A DNA stretch of 64,000 nt from Eonycteris spelaea (Eukaryota > Chordata > Mammalia > Chiroptera > Pteropodidae). Position 1 is the first letter of the stretch. Every line of letters begins with the position of its first letter. The notes beneath the pieces are model-generated. The model saw nothing but the letters and a program-made list of their open reading frames with translations. It was not told where the DNA came from and did no database searches. Location of the stretch: assembly GCA_003508835.1 (NCBI GenBank), contig PUFA01000022.1:992001-1056000 (forward strand). The letters are read 5' to 3'. This document shows, piece after piece, positions 44,801 to 56,700 of this stretch. The translations under genes and the position numbers were made by a program.

Positions 44801-47507
44801 CTAATAGCAGCTTTATGTTTCTAGATACATGTTATTTAATGACTTTTCCGAAGGCTTGTGGACGCCGATGCCGCCGCTGGTAACAGGCAGGCACGAATTC
44901 TGCCACCTCCTAACTGGCGTCGCATGTGACCGTGGACATGGCTGCATCTTTTTTCAATTGAGTGTGTGCTCTGCAGTTCGAATCCATTTTTTCCAGTCTT
45001 TCCTCATTCCCTCACGTCCTGGGCAGGCAGGCTCCACACCAAACAGGCCCTTCTTCCGACGGGTAGTTTTCAGCATCGTAGACTTGTAGGCCGGATGTAC
45101 CAGGAGGCTTTGCCCTGGGCCCTTCCTGCCTAGATCCTTTGGGCTAATAATAATCCCTTTTCTCTCTTTATGCTGCATTCTGAACAGGCTTAGCGGTTAA
45201 TCTTCTATTTCCAGTTTTATGCTCTGCCTCCCCCGCCTGCCCCCAACCCCACCAACTGAAACATCCTTTCCTTCAATCATTCAAACATCTTGGCTATTCA
45301 CCTTCCCCTTTGCTTCAGAAAGCTTTAGTTGTCAATTCTATTCCCTTGTCAGCAACCATTTTTATTCTTACTGGCTTAGTCAGGCTGTCTGCCTAGGTTT
45401 CTTTATAAGTGTTTTTGTGTAGAATTTTTGCCTCCTAGGAAGCGCACTGTAGTAAAACATAATTAAGTGACAATATATGAGGTGCCAGGGCTTTACAAGC
45501 AGTTAATGACCGGTTCGAAGATTTATAAGCAAGAGGTGAAATCAAAGAGAACCAAATGCTCAAGTTGTATATAAATTAAAAAAAAAATTTAAAAATTAAT
45601 GTGGTTCAAATTGTTGTTTAACAGATATTTGAAAAGAAGTATGTGAAAACATGCATATTAAAAAATCTCGAGGTGCGGTTGCACACTCACTAACACAACC
45701 CCATCTGGGCCTTATTTCCTTTTCCAGCCTCCCAAACTCACGTGCCTCTCGTAACTCTCTTCTTCATCAGTCGCCGTCCAGCCCGCTGACCTCTGGCCCT
45801 GCTTTGATTCTTCATTGCTCCCTCTTACATTTTCGTAAAAATAAAATGAGTGTGACTGAGGTCAGAATCTGGCTCTTTATACAAAGCTGCACACACGTGC
45901 GAGATGCTACTAGCACCGCAAGTACGTATCACGGGGAAGTTAAAATTACACGAGAACTCAGCTTCGGAATTTCCTGCCTGTTCTGCCTCTTAAGTTGGTG
46001 TTTTAATTCGAGTCCTCATTTGGCTTTAAATGGAAAGTGAGAACGGTGGTCGAAGAGAACAAATCGACAACCAAACAAAAAGTGCCTACGTGCAACTTAC
46101 AGCTGTGACGAAGTGAGGGCATGTGACAGCACACGACCCTCAGATGCGCATGCACAGACTGGCGTTTCCCAAGCTTCATAACGTCTCCTGGACCGGGCGA
46201 CTGGAGACTCACGGCACTTACGCCGTTGCACAGGTGCAGGGTGGTTTCTGGATGCCTGATCGCTGTGTCATCGCTTTGGATCTTAATTTTCATTTTCTCA
46301 GGAGTTTAGACACAGGCACGTAGAAATGTCTGCTTTTAAGATTTTCTTGATCAGTCAGCCGACTTGGCACTCTAGGCACAGACCTGCCTGAAGAAAACAT
46401 TGATTCCGGAAAATCTCCCCCACCCCACTTCAGAGAGATTTTGAGTGGTCGAACATCTCATACGAAGTTGGCAAGAGTTTAGTGATTCTATAAACGAACG
46501 GTTTCTTTCGGAAGGCGCCGTCTGGGGCCTAGGCATTGTAATATGTGGTGAGTGACTTATACTAGTCCAGCTTTTGCCCTTTTTAAACTTTTGATGATGA
46601 GATTTTAGAGTCATCAACTCAGAAATAAAACTAAGATTTTTTTCTTTTAGAAGGTTAGGAGAACCATCTTTGTGGGGTGAGGACATTTGGGTCGAGGCCT
46701 TTGAACTTGTCATTGTGTTTCGTCTGTAGGACTGTGATTGTCTTTACTGTCATAAGGCCATTTTCGAGAAGGTGTTGCAGCAGGCTTCGTTTACCTTTCC
46801 TCCCCAAAAACTTCTAAGGAAGAGGATGTGTGATGGAGCAGCAGAAAGCCCACGCACTGAGACAGATGCGGGTCGTGCTGGTATTCAGCGTTGCAGACAT
46901 TTCTGGCTTGTGGATTTGTTCACGGTCACTTACTTTATCAGGAATTTACTGAAAAATCAAAAATCCCACTTTTTTCTGCTGCAAAAGTGGAGACACTTCT
47001 GACCCTGGGACAACGTCTTCCCTCGTACTGGGTCAGGATTGAGCTGGCATCGAAAATGTGGGTGTCTCTAGAGAAATTTCCTAAAGGTTATCCTTCTCGC
47101 CATGGACATTTTCTGGAAAGGAGTAAGAAAAACCTCCAGAAGCAGAAGTGCTATCTACTACTAGTGTTGAGGATGGTGATGCTTTCTTACTATGAATCTG
47201 TCTTTTTTTTTTTTTTTTTTTCAATTTTAGAGTCTTAAAATTTTTTTCCTATGAAAACATTGGTTCATCAGTAGCACATGTACCGCTGAGCACCCGACCA
47301 CGCATGAGTTGAATGGATCAAGGATGGGGGGTGGGCAGTGTGGTAAGGGCGGCAGCCGGGGCACAGGGCTGTGCTCACCAATGTCATAGGGCCATGTCCT
47401 TGGGAAGTCCCAAAGACTCGGAGAGGCATAGGACAAATTTTACCACTTGCAAGTACAGATATAGACCCTGAAGTATTGGGGTATTGTTTGTTTACATATC
47501 TAACCTC
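44801..47507. other. Unique non-coding DNA
   Basis: No gene was recognised. Possible trace repeats: a pyrimidine-rich stretch at 45,670-45,830 with weak L2-like character, and a MIR-like stretch at about 46,840-46,960. A T run of 19 lies at about 47,203-47,221. Frames of 129 (45,651), 113 (46,713 minus) and 115 (46,891) codons have no domain. Confidence 0.35.
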
Positions 47508-48337
47508 CCCTCCCTCACCTTTATTGAGCTATAATTGACAAATAACATTTTAAGATATTTATCGTGGTTATTTGGTGTACATTAATGCTGTGGAAAGATT
47601 CCCCCCATTGAGTTCATTAACCCACGCATCATCTCACATATCTACCCCCCACTTTTGGTGAGAACATTTAAGCTCTACTCTCTCAGCAAATTTCAATTCT
47701 ATCATACAGTGTTATCAACTGTTGTCACCACGTTATTCATCAGATCCTCAGACCTTATTTATTCTGACGCTGCTAGTGTGTATCAACCTCTCCCTATTTC
47801 CCTCACCCCCGCCTCTGGCAACCACTGTTCGACTCTGCGTTTCTATGAGTTGTTGTTGTTGTCGTTGTTGATGGTGGTGTTTAGAGTCCACATTTCAGCG
47901 AAGCTGTGCAGCATGTCTTTCCCTGCCTGGCTTATTTCACTTAGAGCCTTCCAGGTTCATCCACGTTGTTGAAAATGACCAGATTTTCTTTTTTTTTTAA
48001 GATTGAATACTATTCCATCGTATGCGTGTACCACCACATTGTCTTGATCTTCATCTGTTGACCAATGTTTGGGTTGTTTCCAGACCTTGGCCACGGTGAC
48101 TACTGCTGCAGTGAACACAAAAATATGAGTATCTTTTCAAGATAAGGGTTTTGCTTTCCGTGGGGGAAATACCCAGAAACGGTATTGCTGGGCTGTGCGG
48201 TAGTTCTCTTCTTAATGTCTCGAGGGACCTCCAACTTGCTTTTCATAGTAGCTGTGCCCCGTTTACATTCCCGCCAATGGCGACCAGTGTTCCCTTTTCT
48301 CCACATCCTCGTCAGCATTTGTTACCTCTCGTCACAG
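47508..48337 (-). mobile_element. LINE-1 3' end (L1MA-like), reverse
   Basis: The plus strand starts 'ttattgagctataattgaca' and runs through 'tttcagcgaagctgtgcagc', 'ttcacttagagccttccagg', 'ccatcgtatgcgtgtaccac', 'gtttacattcccgccaatgg' and 'ctccacatcctcgtcagcat', the reverse of an L1 3' UTR plus ORF2 end. It carries a small (ttg/gtc)n expansion near 47,850-47,880. It is old and inactive. Confidence 0.9.
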
Positions 48338-48529
48338 GGGGTAATTGTTCCACAGGTCCTTTCTGGGACCGAGAAGCCCGAGAGGATAATTGGATTTGCT
48401 TTGTTAAGTATAGACTTATCAGTCTCAAATCGGGCGTGCATAAAGGAAAAGAGAAGGGAAAAAAGGAAGAGAAGAGGTAAGGAGGAAAAGGAAAAAAAAA
48501 CTGATATATGTGTGCCCCCAATTTTTTAG

Positions 48530-48845
48530 AATGAATGTGTAAACCAATCTCCTGTTGCTGAAGTTATAAGTAGTTTTATTATTATGAAATACGCTGTGTG
48601 GACATCTTTGCAGTTACCCAATTTTGCTGTGTAAATTCCTAGAAATAAAATTTCTAGGTTAAACTGTATGCATATTGAAAAACGATTGATTTATATTGAC
48701 AGAGTTCCTCCAAAAAGTTTACACCATATTACACATCTACTAAAAGAATATGAAAATGCTAATCTTTCTAGTTTCTCCGCTGTACTGGGCATGAGCCTTC
48801 AAAATCTTTTTCCAATTTGTTAGTTGAAAAAAAGAATCTGATTAT
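48530..48845 (-). mobile_element. Older LINE-1 ORF2 3' part (L1M), reverse
   Basis: 'attcctagaaataaaatttc', 'taggttaaactgtatgcata', 'gagttcctccaaaaagttta' and 'caccatattacacatctact' follow the reverse of an older L1 class than its neighbour at 47.5 kb. The two are separated by about 190 bases of purine-rich sequence (48,430-48,510). Confidence 0.7.
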
Positions 48846-50991
48846 TTTAATTTAGTTGTACACATTTTTGATAGTCTTGATTCAGAGTAAAACGTCTTGA
48901 TTCTGTTGTTAGATTTGGGGTGGATTGAGATCATACCACTTACTACAGACCATAAGGGAGACTTCATTATCACATAATACTGCACGAAATACAGATAAGT
49001 CACATCAGCTCTGAAGAGTGCCACCAAATGGCCCCATTTGTGTGCACCTATTAGTTTGGGAAAAGCTTTAGTAGCTCTGTCTCAGTTTTACTCACTCCCT
49101 CATGCTTTTTCTTCTTAACTAATACATAATGAGGTTCCTTTGCTTCAAGAATGCTCCCTATATGAGAGGCTAAATGGTTACATTTTGGGGAAAGGGAGTA
49201 AGTATTTTTTGAGTCCCTACACATGCTAACATGCCTCTTAAGAGAAAAAATAATTTACAAATAATGTCTTTGCTGTGATGGGTGTGATGAGATGAACCCA
49301 TGCCACACATGGGAGCTTCCCTTTCAGGATATGTGACCCGGAAGGGGACAGTAACATTCCAAGTCGCCCTTCTGTGTCTTGCTCAGCAGATTCATGTACA
49401 TTTGGCTAATAAATTTGTCCAGATCAACTGATGGGCGCTTTGCCTTCTCCTTGCCTTGTAGCTCCTGATGAGATGACTTCTGTCTTTAGCTCTCTGAGCC
49501 CTAAAACCTCTGAAGCAAACAACATACCACTTCCCCCTCTGTTTTCCTGATCTCTCTAAAGTGTGAAAAGTAGCAACTCCAACATTATGTATGTGTGCGT
49601 ATGTGTGTGTTTATAAGCTTTAGGTTGGAAAGGCTGAAGGTTTCAAGTGAAAACAAACAGTATTTCAACTACATTATATGACTTCTATTATTTAGAATCC
49701 TGGAAAGATCTAATAATTGTCCTCTTGTTTGCCTACGAGTGTCCACACATTTTCCTGGTTACATTTGAGCAAGGAGTATTTCAGCATTAGACTAACTTAT
49801 GCCAACATCTGTCCCTATATTGCCAAAGTGACAGTTCTTGAAAGAAGGAACAGGTCCTGGAGCTCTTATTTACCTTTTTTGGCTTTTTTGTGGATTTTCA
49901 TAGACTGCAATGGAAACATTGTGAACGAGGATTATCTTTTCCAGCTTAGGTGACAACACCGGAGCTTACTGTAATAACTTGGATCGTGCAACGTCCTGGG
50001 AGTGAGGGTTATTTCCTCGAGACACATGAGTGGATGAATCAGTTGAGTTGCCAAGCAACCTAAAACCTTGCAGGGCCAGGCCAGGAACAAAAGGGCATCA
50101 GGTGGTGACACAAAGAAGGAAAATGACAAAGACGCATGGAAAAAAAAAGCCTCCCTCTGGGAATTGTAGTCTACGTAAATGTTTAGAAATGTTGGACTAT
50201 GTTCTTCCTTCATAATTCACTTCAACAGCTATCGATCAATGGCTATATCTTCAATACGTACGACTATCTCTCCATTCATTCTCCACCCATCCATTCATCT
50301 ACTCTGGGTGACTGATTTGGGGCTTAGAAATTACAAGTAGTAAGCTAGAACTACTTGGCAATAATTATTGACTACTTTCTTATCCATTCACATAATTTCC
50401 TCTGCCTCACCCCCCATATCTTATACATTTTAATTTTTTCTCTCCTTATCACATACTTTCTCTTGCTTTTTCTTTCGGCATTGATTTTATAGGTGGGACT
50501 TTTGCTTCCCTGCTAGTTGGTGCTTCGGTCCTCGGCTAGTTGGAAATACAGATTCCTGGAGAAGGTCATCACAGTGGACCTCATGTACCCACGCTAGCTG
50601 AGACTTCTCTCATATTGGCCAAAAATTAACATCCTGATACCCAGGTGGGAAACAATGGTGACAGTCCAAAATGTCAGAAGTTACGGTACACAATCGTACG
50701 TTAAATGAGCTTCGCATATTTTAAAGCATGAGTCAGTTCTGTTAGTTCACGTACCCTGTAAAAGTAAACTTTTTCTCATGATGGAAACTAAAATAAAGTA
50801 AAACCATGAGTTTCTTCTTGAGAGATTTGCCAGGGTTATTTCAGATTTCACTCCTCAGGTTTTGGGTTTTCAGTAGGCTGTCCCTGACCCTATAGCAACC
50901 TAGGACTGTGGCACGGCAGAAATCTAGTTCTTCTGAAGAATTTCAAGAAAATAAAAGCACAGTCTAATTTGGGGAAATGTCTGAAGGACCG
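48846..50991. other. Unique non-coding DNA with an RFX-type site
   Basis: No gene or named repeat. A 13-base X-box-like word lies at 50,047-50,059. Otherwise AT-rich sequence. Confidence 0.4.
50047..50059. promoter_or_regulatory. X-box-like RFX motif
   Basis: 'gttgccaagcaac' has 5-bp inverted arms and matches the short-spacer form of the RFX site (GTTGCC-N-AGCAAC). Unlike the site at 32.8 kb it is not next to a CpG island, so it may be a distal element or chance. Confidence 0.4.
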
Positions 50992-51190
50992 AGTAACTAT
51001 TATTTATTTAGTGTCTGCTACAAGCTTAGCATCGTGCTTGTTATTTCTTGCCGTTTTCAAAATGTAATCTTCAAAAATTCTTGTATCGTGGGTATGATTA
51101 ACCACCTTTTAAAATATGAAAATAAGGCTCGAAGAGGTTAAATAACTTGCACAAGGCCACTTGGCTCCCCCAAACCAGGGTTTCTGCCCT
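50992..51190 (-). repeat. MIR SINE, reverse
   Basis: 'taatcttcaaaaattcttgt', 'aaaatatgaaaataaggctc', 'gaagaggttaaataacttgc' and 'acaaggccacttggctcccc' identify reverse MIR just before the CpG island. Confidence 0.85.
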
Positions 51191-51315
51191 CAGTACTTTA
51201 AATTCTTCACTATTGAGGAAATGTTTCCTCTTGAGAGGCAAGGAAACCAGTAAAACAAGTTTAATGGGATGACCCAGTGTGGGCGTTGTTTGGTGGTTCT
51301 TCTGAGGAGGTGTGC

Positions 51316-51375
51316 GGGGCGGGCGGGCAGGCGGGGTGCAGCTGCTGGAGAGACTGGAGGGGAGGGGAGGGGTGG
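51316..51375 (+). other. G-quadruplex-type G runs upstream of the CpG island
   Basis: Positions 51,316-51,336 (GGGG, GGG, GGG, GGGG with loops of 1, 1 and 5) meet the quadruplex pattern. Positions 51,359-51,375 hold three GGGG runs split by single A plus a GG. Both lie on the plus strand, about 250 bases before CpG density climbs. Confidence 0.75.
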
Positions 51376-51589
51376 ATGTTTGCTCAGTCAGGGGCCTTTC
51401 TCACTCTCCTTTGTCTCAGGCCATCCATTTCCCTCACCTCACAGTTCCCTGTTTAACTTTTCCTCTGCACCAATTTTTGGTCCTTTTTATTTATTTCTTT
51501 CCACTTTCATCCGTTTGGCCTTTGTCAGCCTGGTTAACTGCTGTGGTGGAGGTAGCTGATGCCTCAGCAGAACCCCTTGGGCCCCTTTT

Positions 51590-53290
51590 ATTGTCACGTG
51601 TGCACCCCCACCCTGACCTCCTTGTGATTGGCCTGCAACTCTCTTCTGGTGACCGCTCCTGGCTCCTGGCGTTCCCGCTTCGGGAGACGCAGAAGTGCCT
51701 AGAAGTTGACACGGACCCTCGTACTCCTGCCCTCAGCAGCCCTTGGCCAGTGACCGACAGACGTAGGACGTGGGGCACCGTCCTCTTGCCTCCCGTCCGG
51801 GTCAGTCGTGCTCAGTTGTCATTTTCCACTCGAACGCTCACCCAGAAGATTAGTGCAAGGCTGAGTCTTCGCCTGAAATCACACCTCCCCGCGGCGCCTC
51901 CTCTTTGTTCTGCTTCTTCCAGTGCCTTTCTTCCCGAGGGCACCTCGTGAATAGATCCTTCGCGTGTGAATCTGGGTCTCGGAGTCAGGGGAACGCTCAT
52001 GTTTGAGAGGGTTGCTGGAGAGAGGATCTGAGACGACGCCGTTCCTTGGAAGCCCAGACGCTCTCGCGAGGTTAGCACCACCCCAGAGGCTGGCGGCCTG
52101 TGCGGGCGGGCGGTCCGTTGCACCCCGTTTAAGATGTCGTTCGGGTGAATCACGGCAGGCGACGGGGGACGGAAACCTAACCAGGCGACCACCTCAACGC
52201 AGCCACCGCGCGCAGGGCGCCCCCTCACGGCTGCGCGCGCAGAACGCCCCCTCGAGGCCACGCGCACAGGGCGCCCCTCACGGCTGCGCGCGCAGAGCGC
52301 CCTCTCGTGGCCGCGCGCAGAGCGCTCTCTCGTGGCCGCGCGCAGAGCGCCCCCTCACGGCTGCGCGCGCAGAACGCCCTCTCGTGGCCGCGCGCAGAGC
52401 GCCCCTCACGGCTGCGCGCGCAGGGCGCCCCTCGAGGCCACGCGCGCAGAGCACCCTCTCGCGGCCGCGCGCACAGAGCGCCCCCTCGAGGCCACGCGCA
52501 CAGAGCGCCCCCTCGAGGCCACGCGCACAGAGCGCCCTCTCGTGCCCGCGCGCAGGGCGCCCCCTCGCGGACCGGTGAGCAGCGCTCCTCGCGGGCGGCC
52601 GCCGGGCCGGCTGACGCGCGCTTTCCCACGCCCGCTCTTTCCCACGCCCGCTGCGGCCCAGGCTCGGAAGCGGTTCCCTGGCCACAGACGTTCCCTCGGC
52701 GACGCTGGCCTCCTGCCCTCGGCCGCGCTGCACGCAGTTCGAAGGGACCGTGACCATCCTGACGCGCCGCGGCCTGTTACTGCGGCCCGCCCCGTCGGCG
52801 ACGTCGCGTTCGTTGCCCAGAAGCGGGACGCGGCGAGTGCTGCGGGAGCCCAGAGGTGGGGAGAAGCTCGGCGCAGCTTTCGGACGCGCCCGGGGGCCGG
52901 GGCCGGCCTTCCCGGCGGCAGGCGCCCAGTGTGGGCCGTGCTCGTGCATGTCGTTGTCGTTGGCCTTGCCGTGTCCCCGCCGCCCCGGAGCAGCCGGGGC
53001 GCGGGCCGCGGCACGGGCACCTGTCGGGGCTGGCTCTCCCGAGGCGCGCTCGCTCTGCGCGGGCTGCTCCGGCAGCCGAGTCACGAGTCCCGAGGCCGGG
53101 ACCGAGGGGTGCAGACGGGGTGCTACCCAGGGCCCCACGAGCGGAATCCGCGCGCCCCATTTCGGCGGCTTTGTGCTCTGCTGGCCCGAGCGCTCGGGGC
53201 AGAGGCAGGGACGCGTTGGCCGGAGACCCGACGGCGCGGCCACGGGGCGGGAGGTCAGCAGGTGCGATGAGTTAACGGGGTACCGAGCTT
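51590..53290. promoter_or_regulatory. Large CpG island, no gene assigned
   Basis: This is by far the most CpG-dense stretch of the window, strongest from 52,050 to 53,270. It contains a minisatellite (52,216-52,582), a 16-base direct duplication ('tttcccacgcccgctc', about 52,622-52,652), and words such as 'cggcgacgtcgcg'. Both strands are open for over 300 codons in several frames (for example 52,332-53,270 plus and 52,278-53,303 minus), but the products are simple repeats of Arg, Ala, Pro and Ser. I attribute this to the lack of A/T-rich stop codons. No TATA box or clear first exon was found. It could be the promoter of a gene outside the window, an orphan island, or an insulator. Confidence 0.7.
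52216..52582 (-). repeat. 14-unit GC-rich minisatellite with CTCF-like core in each unit
   Basis: Fourteen units of 25-27 bases follow each other without gaps (lengths 27, 27, 26, 25, 25, 27, 25, 26, 26, 27, 27, 27, 25, 27). Shared form: 'RGCGCCCYCT', then a variable part, then 'GCGCGCAG'. Three variants mix: A ('cacggctgcgcgcgcag', units 1, 3, 6, 8), B ('cgaggccacgcgcacag', units 2, 9, 11, 12) and C ('cgtggccgcgcgcag', units 4, 5, 7, 13, with 10 close). On the minus strand units 4 and 7 match the CTCF core CCANNAGRKGGC at all 12 positions (52,299-52,310 and 52,376-52,387). Type B units agree with my remembered 19-base CTCF consensus at 16 positions and type C at 15. Each unit has several CpGs, so binding would probably depend on methylation. 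Confidence 0.9.
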
Positions 53291-53539
53291 TGGAGTAAGA
53301 CACGTCTCCCCCACATCATCCCATGTCCTTTTCCAGAAGACTGAGACATTTAGAATGTATCAGATACATTTCATTGGACTTCCAGAGTAGTTGCTAAGAG
53401 GCCGTTAGAAGTACCGTCGGTGGAATGCTTCCAGGTCATTTAGTTTGGAAATGATTTTCTTATCCAAGAAGTTTCTCCTCCAACGTCATCCATGGAAGAC
53501 GGTCTTAAGCACCCAGTGCCTGAAGGGATTCCGTATCCT

Positions 53540-53708
53540 CTATCATAACGTCCTCGCAGTCTGCTTTTTAGCACACGTGACGCTGGCAGGTGTAGATGTC
53601 CCCGAGTTTGTCGGCCCAGTTTACCTTGCTCGTCGCCGCGCCCCTGGTACACTGTACAGAGCCACACGTAAGTTAAGGGCTAGGAAACATTCGTTAGATG
53701 AATGAAGA
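53540..53708 (+). repeat. Possible L2 3' end, forward
   Basis: The end 'ctaggaaacattcgttagat' followed by 'gaatgaagaac' resembles the L2 tail with its (gaat)n finish, and 'cagagccacacgtaagttaa' the block before it. Divergence is high. Confidence 0.4.
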
Positions 53709-56700
53709 ACACATTTGCAGAGTTCATGGTAAGCCTCGAGCTCGTGCCTATTTCTCGAGAGTCCTTAGGCGAGATGACTGGGCCATGAGTTGTGTCTGTG
53801 ATGCATTTCCTTTTCTTCATGACAAGGAAGACCATGGCGAGGATGGAAATGATAATGTCAGCTGCCTTTGCAGCTGCCACATGGTAAACGGAGGTGGGTG
53901 GACGGGAGGAAGGAGAGACACGCCGAAGCGCAGCTCCGAACAACGTCCTTTAATCTCCTGGGGCTGGGAAGCCAGGCCGCGGGGAGCCTCATCTGTGAGC
54001 CAGGGTCTCCATGGAGTCGGCAGAGTGTGAGCGAAGTCAGCTCTCTCAGCTTCCCAGGGGACAGACCACGATGTCACGCCAACGTATTCCTAGCTGTTTC
54101 CTTATACAGCTCCAGTTTATCCAGAAAGATGTGCAGATATTTATTGCAATTATTATTATACCTCACCCCCAATATTTTAAAATTTATTTTATATGACTGG
54201 GAAGTCCATACCATGGAACAAAACTTTTTTCATCCCATGTCCCATGTTATGTGGTGAGGCACAGTTCATTATTGGCTGGAACGTTTGTCTTAAGTATTAG
54301 GAAATACACATATTTCTTGCTATTTACAATTTTAAACAGCATCCCACCCCCCGCCGCTCAAAGCAGGCACATATTCGTAAAGTCCATCCTGCTTTTTTGT
54401 AACCAAATAAACATCAATACCCCTAGGGACACATGCACACAAGGAAAAGAAAAACAAAGAAGCTTGGCCGAGAGCCCATTTTGTTTTTCTCCAACTTGGT
54501 TTTCCTCCGACTCGATCATCGCCCTGGCCCACAGCTATACTGGGAAGTGGTGACTTATTGTGTCCAAGGTTAACATTGTGGCTCTTACTTCCTGCCTCGA
54601 CCAGAACCAAGATGATCAAAGAATATGCTTGGAAGGGCTGGTTTTTTAACCATGTCTAGTTTTGCGCCTCAGTCACAGAGTGCAGAAGAGTTGGGGCAAA
54701 CTCCAGAAAACGTCGACGCAGAGAACCTCAGGCTGCGAGGCCCCGTTAGACATAGTTATTTCCATGGAGTAGGTGGCACGTTCTCAAAACAATCTTGTGA
54801 GATACAAGTATTTCTAGGACATTTTCCTAACCAGCTTCATACCGCAAGTAACCCCAGAACCGGAGCGTGCTAGAAATACTGAGCCCTGGGCGGTGATTAA
54901 GTTCGGTGTGAAGGGAAGGGGGTAGGGGGGCTGCTCTTCACTGTGTCCTTAAACACACAAAGCGGCCAGAGAGAGGGCTTGGGGTCTGCCCTCTCTCCAG
55001 CCACTGCATTTACCTCTCCTTCAACCACCCGGGGCCCTAATAATGGTCTCCGAGGTCCAGTATTCAGCAGAGCTTTAAAATTCCACACCGAGTACAAACT
55101 GTTAGTAGGAACGTGGGGTTTGCTTTTCCATGGGGTTTAATCTGGGTTCAGCCTACTCTGTAACGTATTCCTAAACCACAGGATCCTGAGGGCGAATTCC
55201 CAGGGGAGGGTAGCTCTGTGAGTTGATGAGCGCCCCTCGCCTGCTTCCTCCTCTGTCCAGTTCAGACGTTAGCTGTTCACGTAGCAGAGCCTGTGCTGAC
55301 TCCCTTGTCCCTGGCTCCATTCAAGCGTGAGCCAGTGAGGCGAAGTCCCCAGCTTGGCCTGTCAGAACCTGATAGCTCTGTAAACACTGAAATCTCTGTT
55401 GCCATAACACCGGGAAAAATAATATGAGATCCTGCATATAAATACAGTGGAGGCCCTGGGGACCGGGAGCCTTTCTAAATGGCTTGAAGCTCTGTCGTGG
55501 CATAATCTCCTATAAATACATGTCAGGCTAGTCACTGAACGCAGACTGGAGTTTTGCTTGCTTTCTAGACAATAGCTATGCTAAGGGATTGTCTTTTAAC
55601 AGTGTGGTTATCTCCTTCGCTTGCTCGTTTCATTATTCCCATAAGCCAAGGGAAAGAAATGAAAAGCATCTCATTTCAAGCAAAGGGCCTGCGAACAATT
55701 AACTGGTTCCACGCATCGGGACTTCACATAGCGACCTCTCAAGTTTACAACGAGAAAAAGGCTCCGGGCCGCAGCAGCAGCCCAGGATGCTGCGACAGAC
55801 ATTCTCACGTGAAGTTGGCGGGGAAGCCCCTCGTTGTGTTTGCGAGTAGAATTCTCTGGAGCTGGCTCGTTTAATTTTGCATTGGTTTTATTGCACTTTT
55901 CTTGGTGGAGATGTGTTGTGCTGGCCTTTACTTTCACAAATGACCTTGCTTCTAGAGTTGAGGATCCCAGTTGAGGATCCCAGTGAAACTCGGCCATGAT
56001 CATGGCCTAATCTGGTGCACGCCTCTGTCTTTTACGTTTTTTTTCCCTAATACAATCCCAAGCTAGGCTAACACTGCCTACATTTTATGTTAAAAAAAAA
56101 ATGGAGTTAACAGAGAGCTTCCTAACTGTCTTAAGTTTTAATTTTAGCTCAACAAACATTTTGTTGGCAAATTTTGGCACTCTTGGAGTTCTATGTAGTG
56201 CAACGTAGTAAATGAAAGAGAAGCAAACGGCGTGATCGTAGGGTTTCAATCAAAAAGGCCCATGTTGCACAAATTTGAGAGATGAAATCAATGCCAATTT
56301 CATATCTTTTTGTGGACATTTGGTGCTTAAACATTTATATATCAGGGTCCATTTTCACGGAAAACAAGACCTGAGTTAAAAGAGTCAAAGGAAATTAAGT
56401 GTAAGCTAAAGACAGAAGAAACACTGGCGAGTTTAAGAAAAGGCAGCATAGTTATAATAGAGCCAAGATATTGAGGACGCTTACATTTGGACTGCAAGTC
56501 AATCCAGATGTTTATTTATTAACATTAATAATGTTTCCAGCCTTGTTATGGAATACCAAATCCCAGGGGTTCCACTTTGGTTTTAAGGCAAAGGCATGGT
56601 CTTTATTCTTTTCCAGCTCTGTTTTAATTTTCGGGGCTTTCTATAGCCACGATGTTCCTCTGTGAGTGTTTGCACGATCTTGAGTAGCTCCTGACGCCCA

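Noticed and set aside
52216..52582. CRISPR-like array
   Set aside because: Repeats are contiguous with no unique spacers, vary in sequence, and the DNA is mammalian.
52278..53303. 341-codon minus frame and 312-codon plus frame in the CpG island
   Set aside because: Both cross the minisatellite and give simple Arg/Ala/Pro/Ser repeats. Long frames open on both strands at once reflect composition. Unit lengths of 25-27 bases also shift the frame repeatedly.
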